Origin: a virus
DNA length: 64,000 nucleotides
Virus record (IMG/VR): IMGVR_UViG_3300033144_003384
Location: 1-64,000 of that record
Reading direction: 5' to 3' (one strand)
Below, piece by piece: positions 58,647 through 64,000 of the stretch. The translations under genes were made by a program, and so were the position numbers. Numbering within the stretch: the first letter of the stretch is position 1; each line of letters starts with the position of its first letter. The notes under the pieces were generated by a model. The model saw only the letters and a program-made list of their open reading frames with translations. It was not told the origin of the DNA and did not search any database.

Positions 58647-59711
58647 CTATCCGTCCAGCCATTCTAAGTTGTTCATCGTCCACTCGACTATTTGTTTCAA
58701 AGATTCGTGGATGTCCATAGGCGGAGCCCAGCCTGCGTTCCTCAAACGAGAACCATCGAGGCTATATCGAAGGTCATGTCCAGGACGCGACGAGTGGAAG
58801 TCAACCATCTCATACTTGAGAGGCTTCCCAATGTAGCCAGCGATTTCCTGAGCGATTTCAAGATTGCTCAGCTCCTCGTCACCAGCGATGTTCCACCAGT
58901 TGGGATGGTCGGAGTAGTCGCCGTCCATATACATGGAAGGCTCATCGTTTTGGAGAATCCACATCAGAGCATCAGCGTGATTCCGAGCATGTAGCCAAAC
59001 CCGAGAGCCAATCTCCCAATGCGTGATGTCTGTGTACCCCTCATCTTCCAGGCTCTTCATCTCTGCTGGATGGGGCTTACCGTGAACCTCAACCGTTTCT
59101 CCGTTGAGGACCTTCTTCATGACCATGGGCACATATTTCTCCGTGTCCTGCCTCTCGCCCACGTTATTCATCGTCCGTGTCAAAATCACGGGAACATCGT
59201 AGGTTCTCCAGTATGCGAAGGCAATTTGTTCTTGCGCTGCCTTCGATGCGGAGTATGGGTTAGAAGGACGAAGGGGGTCGTCTTCTTTGTGCGACACTCC
59301 GGCTGGTGCTGGTCCAAATATCTCATCGGTCCCGATCTGAATGAACTTTTCGGGTTCGGCGAACCTTGCGTAATCGAGCATGGTCGTCGCCAAGTTGACG
59401 TTGTTGCGGATGAATGGCCCAGGGTTCACGATTGACCTATCGACGTGAGAGTCTGCGGCCATGTTCACGATGTAGTCAAAGTCGCCCATGCGGCTTAAGG
59501 TCAGGGGAGTGAATTGCACGTTCAGGTCGTGCCAATGAACAGTCACCCTATCGGGGTCGTATTCTTCGATGTCTGTGAGGCGTTCGATTCTTCCGGCGTG
59601 CCGCAAGGAATCTATTACCACGATTTCCCAGTCAGTGTTTTTGAGCCAATGCTCAACCGCGTGACTCGCTATGAACCCGAGCCCGCCCGTAAGCAGTACG
59701 CGTGTACTCAA
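58647..59711 (-). CDS. rmlB: dTDP-glucose 4,6-dehydratase
   Basis: 354 residues from TTG 59711, overlapping the upstream TGA (TTGA). NAD motif GGLGFIASH at 9-17, catalytic TDE at 128-130 and YSASK at 153-157 are all present. It makes dTDP-4-keto-6-deoxyglucose, the entry to dTDP-rhamnose and other deoxysugars. No rmlA, rmlC or rmlD follow, so the product may feed the glycosyltransferases here or be finished by host enzymes. The HWEIGSRVWLHARNHADALM part fits the sugar-binding side. Confidence 0.92.
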   Translation of the reverse strand: MSTRVLLTGGLGFIASHAVEHWLKNTDWEIVVIDSLRHAGRIERLTDIEEYDPDRVTVHWHDLNVQFTPLTLSRMGDFDYIVNMAADSHVDRSIVNPGPFIRNNVNLATTMLDYARFAEPEKFIQIGTDEIFGPAPAGVSHKEDDPLRPSNPYSASKAAQEQIAFAYWRTYDVPVILTRTMNNVGERQDTEKYVPMVMKKVLNGETVEVHGKPHPAEMKSLEDEGYTDITHWEIGSRVWLHARNHADALMWILQNDEPSMYMDGDYSDHPNWWNIAGDEELSNLEIAQEIAGYIGKPLKYEMVDFHSSRPGHDLRYSLDGSRLRNAGWAPPMDIHESLKQIVEWTMNNLEWLDG

Positions 59712-60040
59712 TCTGTAATCCTCTCAACGGTTGTTCCCTCAGGTGCATTGATAGCCAACATCGTGGAGTAGTCCTTGGAGTAGTGCGGGCGTTTAATTCT
59801 AATGTCCCACTCAGGGATAGGGAACCCGTCCTCCAGTGGCTCAACTCTTACTCCCCACAGGCCATCCTTGCTGTACGCGACCTCGACACGCAAACCATCA
59901 ACCGCCCCAGCAGGGTCTTGGTACTTGACGTCGAACAGTTCCGGCTCGTCGTAGTTGGTGTTGATCTCGTCCAAGTTGTCGACGCCACCGACTTCAACGA
60001 GGTCGTCACTGGTTCCATAGAATGTTATTTCAGTAGTCAT
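59708..60040 (-). CDS. Hypothetical protein, leaderless
   Basis: 110 residues from ATG 60040. Beta-rich (ITFYGTSDDLVEVGGVDNLD, GLRVEVAYSKDGLWGVRVEP). It heads the transcript of the dehydratase. Not recognised. Confidence 0.65.
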   Translation of the reverse strand: MTTEITFYGTSDDLVEVGGVDNLDEINTNYDEPELFDVKYQDPAGAVDGLRVEVAYSKDGLWGVRVEPLEDGFPIPEWDIRIKRPHYSKDYSTMLAINAPEGTTVERITD

Positions 60041-60046
60041 GGCCAC

Positions 60047-60075
60047 ATTCTATGTGATTTGCATTGTCTCGTCAA
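60047..60075 (-). promoter_or_regulatory. Promoter of the 60040-dehydratase operon
   Basis: TTGACG (60075-60070), 17-bp spacer, TAGAAT (60052-60047); ATG 6 nt downstream. Confidence 0.8.
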
Positions 60076-60422
60076 GTCGTGTATGGTCGCGCGATGTTTG
60101 CAAAGATTTCATAACGCTGACGAGCTTCAGTTAGATGTTGCGGCGGTGGGTTCACTCGCTAAATCTGGCAGTAGAAGAAGCTCCGGTACGGCTAGAAGGC
60201 AGTCTTAATGACCGACCTCCCGAGACCACATGGAGCGCCAGCGCAGTTCCCAGCGATATGGGGGAGAGTGACAGGACCGAACTCATACAGTCCTGTTGGG
60301 CCAAGATACATTTAACATCCGGATCAACCACATAGCTACCGGAAGCATTTTACCCCATTGCCAGCAAATGGGTGGGTAGTGTATGGCTTACGCTACGAAG
60401 TGGAAGGTTCCTTGGAGTAGGT
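60076..60422. other. Gene-poor intergenic region
   Basis: No convincing gene. ACAGGAC and GTCCTGT (60271-60296) form a 7-bp hairpin, and ACCCCATT/AATGGGT (60351-60375) another. A 20-residue frame from ATG 60383 overlaps the next start and could be a leader peptide, not supported otherwise. Confidence 0.4.
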
Positions 60423-60716
60423 ATGGCGACAGAAGAAATCCTTGAAGAAGTTCCCTGCGACGAGTGCGGCAAGAGCCTCCGCATCATGTTCGCTGGAAAT
60501 GGGCTCGGCCCGCCAGATACGGCCTACAAGCAAGTCGACGGCGGCCTGTGCCTTAACATGGTCGGGCATTACGGCGGCTACACAGACGCACGGTTTTATG
60601 TAGACGATCCGTGGATGGTTCTATGTGACGACTGCTGTGACTGTCTGGTTGAGATGTTCCCGAAGGCGATGGGGCCGTTTGTGTGTTTCACCCGGTTCGG
60701 TGTTGACATCGTTTGA
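60423..60716 (+). CDS. Cysteine-rich protein
   Basis: 97 residues from ATG 60423. CDEC (about 10-13) and CDDCCDC (about 68-74) suggest one or two zinc sites; the middle is Gly-rich. Tail-to-tail with the next gene. Not recognised. Confidence 0.65.
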   Translation: MATEEILEEVPCDECGKSLRIMFAGNGLGPPDTAYKQVDGGLCLNMVGHYGGYTDARFYVDDPWMVLCDDCCDCLVEMFPKAMGPFVCFTRFGVDIV

Positions 60717-60728
60717 CTTTTGGGGTAC

Positions 60729-61442
60729 CTACTCCGTAAGCCGCCGATCGTAGAGAGCCCGTTCTTCCCACAGGATGAGCGGACGGCCAAAATCGGACTT
60801 GGAATGAACCGCCTGCCCCCGGCGGTTCTTCCATTTGGTGGCATAAGGCTCAGGCCATTCGGCATAGTAGTCGCAAGTCTTCTCCCACTCTTCAACAGAG
60901 ATCGCCTTGCCGTAGTGCTTCACATATCCGTCACGCAAGACGTTCTGGCTGCCGCGCACCGTCATCTCTCGTTGGTCGTAGTGCTGATACCGCATCTGCG
61001 GTTGTAGACGGTACATCATTAGGATTTCCCGATACTCCGGCCCTATCCACTTGCGCTCATGCCACGGCTTGTCGACGTCCTCTTCCGTGATGTAGAAATC
61101 GAAGAACCTCATCTTGACGCCGTCGTATTTCCACCAGTTGTCCGGTAGTCCGTCGATGCGTTCATCGGCATCGAAGCAGATCACCCAAGTGGGGTTGTCA
61201 ACACGGGCAGCAGTCAGGGCGACCTGCCTGTTGCGTGCCTCCGCACGTGGACGGTTCGGGTCTAGGTTTGTGCCACGAATAACCGTCTTCACGGCAGGAT
61301 GTGCTTCACAGATATCTGGCGTGTCGTCTGTTGAGAAATCGTCGTACACGTAGATGCCGTCACACCACTGTGCATAATGGTTCAGTGTGTCTTTGATAAT
61401 GTGCGATTCGTTCCGGACTTTGGTGATGCCTGCAACAAACAT
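60729..61442 (-). CDS. Glycosyltransferase, GT2-like
   Basis: 237 residues from ATG 61442. VAGITKVRNESHIIKDTLNH, WCDGIYVYDDFSTDDTPDIC and CFDADERID contain the metal-binding DxD-type acid pair of GT-A enzymes (family 2). A soluble protein; it could add a sugar to DNA, tail protein or wall polymer. Divergent from the methyltransferase gene, starts 15 bp apart. Confidence 0.85.
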   Translation of the reverse strand: MFVAGITKVRNESHIIKDTLNHYAQWCDGIYVYDDFSTDDTPDICEAHPAVKTVIRGTNLDPNRPRAEARNRQVALTAARVDNPTWVICFDADERIDGLPDNWWKYDGVKMRFFDFYITEEDVDKPWHERKWIGPEYREILMMYRLQPQMRYQHYDQREMTVRGSQNVLRDGYVKHYGKAISVEEWEKTCDYYAEWPEPYATKWKNRRGQAVHSKSDFGRPLILWEERALYDRRLTE

Positions 61443-61457
61443 ATGTATGCTTTCGTG

Positions 61458-62150
61458 ATGGCCTATTCGAACAAAGATTATCAGTCAGATTTATCCAACC
61501 CGGACATGTTACACCTCAAAACCAGAAAGAGATTTCAGGCATTCTACGATCAATGTGCCTTAGGGTTAGCGAAGCACATTAAGTATGAGGCTGAACGCAT
61601 GAACTGGATATCGTTTCGGCCCAATTCTAGGCTCATCGAGCTGGGGTGCTGCTCTGGTCAAAATGTCGTTGAATGGTTATCCCGTTACCCGACGCTGAGA
61701 TACACGGCAGTTGACGTTTCTCAAGGTTTTGTTGACGAAACGAAACGCAGAGTTGAAGAGGCGGGTTTCGGAGATCGGGTCGTATATCACGTGGGTTTCA
61801 TAGAAGACCTTCCTGGCGGTAACGTTTCTGGGACCTATACGGATGTTGTTCTTACGGAAACACTTGAACACGTTCAAAACCCACTGCCTGTTCTAAAGGT
61901 AGCTTGGTCTCTCGTATCGGATGGTGGAAATCTTTGGATTACGGTGCCGTCACGCAGGGTTGGGACTTATTCTCATGTGCGCGGAATAGCCCCTAAGGAG
62001 CTAAGGGTGCTGTTAACGAAGGCAGGTATAGGTGAAGTTCTATTGTTGGATAAAGTTTCCGACAGAAGCACCGGATTGGCAACCAGGTGTCACGTCACAA
62101 AGACAGGCACTGCCCTACGCCCTTCCCAACGAGTCAGGTCTTCGGGGTAG
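61458..62150 (+). CDS. SAM-dependent methyltransferase, copy A
   Basis: 230 residues from ATG 61458; ATG 61443 is possible but 61458 aligns with copy B. LIELGCCSGQNVVEWL is the SAM-binding motif I; AVDVSQGFVDETKRR and VVLTETLEHVQNPLPVL follow. The N-terminal 60 residues align with the gene at 63623. Likely acts on a small molecule or sugar. Its end overlaps the nucleotidyltransferase gene by 61 bp (antisense). Confidence 0.85.
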   Translation: MAYSNKDYQSDLSNPDMLHLKTRKRFQAFYDQCALGLAKHIKYEAERMNWISFRPNSRLIELGCCSGQNVVEWLSRYPTLRYTAVDVSQGFVDETKRRVEEAGFGDRVVYHVGFIEDLPGGNVSGTYTDVVLTETLEHVQNPLPVLKVAWSLVSDGGNLWITVPSRRVGTYSHVRGIAPKELRVLLTKAGIGEVLLLDKVSDRSTGLATRCHVTKTGTALRPSQRVRSSG

Positions 62151-62806
62151 TCGAAGTCGTCCGTCCAGTCATCTATGTTGACAAACCTGCGAACCTCATC
62201 GAAGCATTCGAGCGTGTGGGGTTCCTTTGGCTCACCGTGGTTTACGCATTCCCCGAGGGCGTGTTGTTTGAGGGGGATACCGTTCATCTGCCGGTAGTGT
62301 TCCCATCCGCCGCAGCGCGACAGCTTCTTTTCGCTGCGGTACTTTGCTATTTGGAGCAGAGCGGTTAGGTGTTCTTGGATGTGTTCAGACCAGAAAGATT
62401 GGGCGAAACATTCGCTGCCGCCGCCCGTGACTGCTGAGAGGCCGAATCTGGCGAACAACACCCAGTCTTTCGATTCGTAGTTGGCGATAGTGTTGATGGC
62501 GTCGTCGGAGAACCACACGTCTCCGTAGGCCACGACGGTTCTGCCATCTCGGCTCCAAAGAGTTTGTGTGTCTAGAAACTTAGAGGCTTCCCTCCATGCC
62601 GAATTTCGCCGTGGGCGAAGGAATCGAGCGCCGTCGACTTTGTATCGTTCGTCGTGTCCAGCAACGATGACCTCGCCGTGTTTGAGGAATTGTCGGACGG
62701 TACGGTCAAGGAGTCGTTCGCCTTCTACTTCGACTAGGTGCTTGGGGGTGTTTCGGAAGTTTTCCCAGCGGGTGCCACCCCCAGCGGCGATGATAATTGT
62801 TCTCAT
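62090..62806 (-). CDS. Nucleotidyltransferase-like protein
   Basis: 238 residues from ATG 62806. IIIAAGGGTRW, PKHLVEVEGERLLDRTV and VVAYGDVWFSDDAI match the N-terminal signature of sugar-1-phosphate nucleotidyltransferases and MobA-like enzymes. It probably makes a nucleotide-sugar for the neighbouring transferases. TGA/ATG overlap with the upstream glycosyltransferase. Confidence 0.82.
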   Translation of the reverse strand: MRTIIIAAGGGTRWENFRNTPKHLVEVEGERLLDRTVRQFLKHGEVIVAGHDERYKVDGARFLRPRRNSAWREASKFLDTQTLWSRDGRTVVAYGDVWFSDDAINTIANYESKDWVLFARFGLSAVTGGGSECFAQSFWSEHIQEHLTALLQIAKYRSEKKLSRCGGWEHYRQMNGIPLKQHALGECVNHGEPKEPHTLECFDEVRRFVNIDDWTDDFDYPEDLTRWEGRRAVPVFVT

Positions 62807-63612
62807 AGTGCGAGGTACCTTTGGGCGACGTCAACGACGTTGTTGTTCTCAATAATGTACTCACGAAGCTTCGGACCCAGTGTTGGATCGTACTCCATGA
62901 TCGCCCGTTGCAAATCTTGCTCACTCCAGTTAAGGCCATATCGCCGACCGGAGCAGTTGTTCTTTCGAAACTCCAACATTGACTCCGGTGTAATGATTCC
63001 GTCTGCCCCGTTGTAATCCATTACGATAACGTTTCGCTCCATCGACATGGCCTCATAGCATCCACGCCCCAACGAAATCACGTGACTAGCTCCGTCCAGC
63101 TCTTGAATCAAATGAGGTTGTGAGGTTTGTGAGGCACCGCCGTAGCGTTGATAAGGAAGTTTCAGTCCCTTGATAGCGCGGGCGATTCTGTGCGTTACCC
63201 TTGGCGGATTGTTTGAGAGAACCAACACCTTGGCGGGAGCTGTGGGTATGGGTCGGGTTCTAACGAACAGATTTGTGTCAATTGGGTTTCGTATCACAAC
63301 AGACCCATAACCCTTCGCTGCGAGACTTGCCTGCACTTCTTCAGAAACAGACACGTAAACGATTCCGTGAGACGTGCAGATAAGCCGACCTATGTTTGCC
63401 TTACGAAATTTGATGAGGTTCACTGCGTGATTAATGATTCCAAGGTCGTAGTGCTCTCCGTCATAGTGCGGCATTTCGGGCCACACCTTATTTGGTTTGA
63501 TCGAAAAGACGTGGACTTCATGAGTTTTCGACAGCTCATCAAACATTGTTTTCGTCCAAGTTTCTGATCCGCCCAACCTTTCGAGCGCAATATTTGCTAG
63601 TAGGATTCGCAC
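62803..63612 (-). CDS. Glycosyltransferase, GT4-like
   Basis: Start at GTG 63612 is preferred: ATG 63624 would overlap the + start of the next gene. About 269 residues. RILLANIALERLGGSETWTK is the N-terminal GT-B opening, RLICTSHGIVYVSVSEEVQA, NPIDTNLFV and KVLVLSNNPPRV fill the two lobes; LGRGCYEAMSMERNVIVMDY (near the end) is the sugar-nucleotide site. Similar to glycan-chain enzymes of bacteria. Coupled to the nucleotidyltransferase by ATGA. Confidence 0.82.
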   Translation of the reverse strand: MRILLANIALERLGGSETWTKTMFDELSKTHEVHVFSIKPNKVWPEMPHYDGEHYDLGIINHAVNLIKFRKANIGRLICTSHGIVYVSVSEEVQASLAAKGYGSVVIRNPIDTNLFVRTRPIPTAPAKVLVLSNNPPRVTHRIARAIKGLKLPYQRYGGASQTSQPHLIQELDGASHVISLGRGCYEAMSMERNVIVMDYNGADGIITPESMLEFRKNNCSGRRYGLNWSEQDLQRAIMEYDPTLGPKLREYIIENNNVVDVAQRYLAL

Positions 63613-63622
63613 AGGCACCACC

Positions 63623-64000
63623 ATGAGCTACGTTTACACAGATGAAGAATACCAGAACGATCTTCAAAATCCAGAAATGCCACACCTGGATAGCGCCGAT
63701 CGGTTCAAAGCGTTCTACGAGAAGTTAGCCGAAGGCTCGGCGAAAGACATCCAATATCCGGCAAGTCGCATGAATTGGGTCAAGATCGAACCGGAAGCTT
63801 CCATCATCGAACTCGGATGTCAGTCCGGCTATAACGTCGTTCGCTGGCTACAACAACATCCTTCTTGCACAGTTGTGGCAGTTGACGTATCGGGCAGAAT
63901 GTTGACGAACACGATGGCGCGAGTTAAGGCTGAACTACCGAGCTACATACAAGACAACGTGTCCTACGTTGAGTCGTTTATCGAAGAACTGCCGAAACTT
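63623..64000 (+). CDS. SAM-dependent methyltransferase, copy B (partial)
   Basis: Open from ATG 63623 to the window edge, 126 codons. It aligns with copy A from the first residues: EEYQNDLQNPEMPHLDSADR, RMNWVKIEPEASIIELGCQS, GYNVVRWLQQHPSC. The SAM-binding ELGC motif is present. The rest lies outside the window. Confidence 0.8.
   Translation, partial: MSYVYTDEEYQNDLQNPEMPHLDSADRFKAFYEKLAEGSAKDIQYPASRMNWVKIEPEASIIELGCQSGYNVVRWLQQHPSCTVVAVDVSGRMLTNTMARVKAELPSYIQDNVSYVESFIEELPKL

Noticed and set aside
60383-60445. A 20-residue peptide gene
   Set aside because: No ribosome site, no promoter of the usual type, and it overlaps the start of the better-supported gene at 60423.

Overview
The window is phage DNA, most likely a tailed phage of an actinobacterium. 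The signs are two WhiB-like proteins (a family confined to Actinobacteria and their phages), actinobacterial-type LexA boxes (GAAC-N4-GTTC), many leaderless mRNAs, a peptidoglycan amidase with holin-like partners, and a secreted Thr-rich LPxTG-type protein. Its TTTT-EPP/VP repeats recall surface proteins of Acidimicrobiia, so a host in that class is possible, but this is inference.

Layout. 1-0.95 kb: end of a beta-helix tail protein, split by a frameshift. 1.0-6.3 kb: HTH regulator, metallophosphoesterase, WhiB, terminase-small-subunit-like protein and small membrane or zinc proteins on the + strand. 6.3-33.7 kb: an accessory region of short, mostly unrecognised genes in cassettes. Most cassettes have their own near-consensus promoter (TTGACA, 17 bp, TATACT) and a GC-rich hairpin terminator; singletons on + alternate with operons on -. 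It holds a MazF/PemK-like protein, two ribbon-helix-helix proteins beside a palindromic operator, a MoxR ATPase with a VWA/HExxH partner, a DUF932 protein, an SNF2 helicase behind a LexA box, a second WhiB, and an RNA operon with a tmRNA-like molecule that has no mRNA-like domain. 33.7-39.9 kb: a + strand run of small coupled genes. 40-43 kb: replication (initiator-like protein, G39P-like helicase loader, TOPRIM primase-ATPase, SSB). 43-47 kb: LPxTG protein, a candidate small RNA and the lysis genes (PG-binding protein, amidase, membrane proteins, holin). 47-58.5 kb, - strand: small proteins, two ParB-like proteins around a PAPS-reductase-like PP-loop protein, a SLOG protein, then recombination (RuvC, HNH, Cas4/RecB-like nuclease, Rad52-like annealing protein). 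58.6-64 kb: sugar and surface genes (dTDP-glucose 4,6-dehydratase, glycosyltransferases, nucleotidyltransferase, two related methyltransferases, the last cut by the window edge).

How it fits together. Promoters are nearly uniform, so host sigma-A-like polymerase is probably the main driver; WhiB, HTH, RHH and LexA sites then tune cassettes. About 17 genes start 6-8 nt after a -10 box and should be leaderless, while operon genes carry AGGAG-type sites and ATGA/GTGA overlaps. Replication, recombination and lysis are complete enough for a lytic or temperate phage. No integrase, large terminase, portal or capsid gene is in this window.

Functions of most small genes are unknown. All homology statements come from motif recognition by eye; no database search was run.
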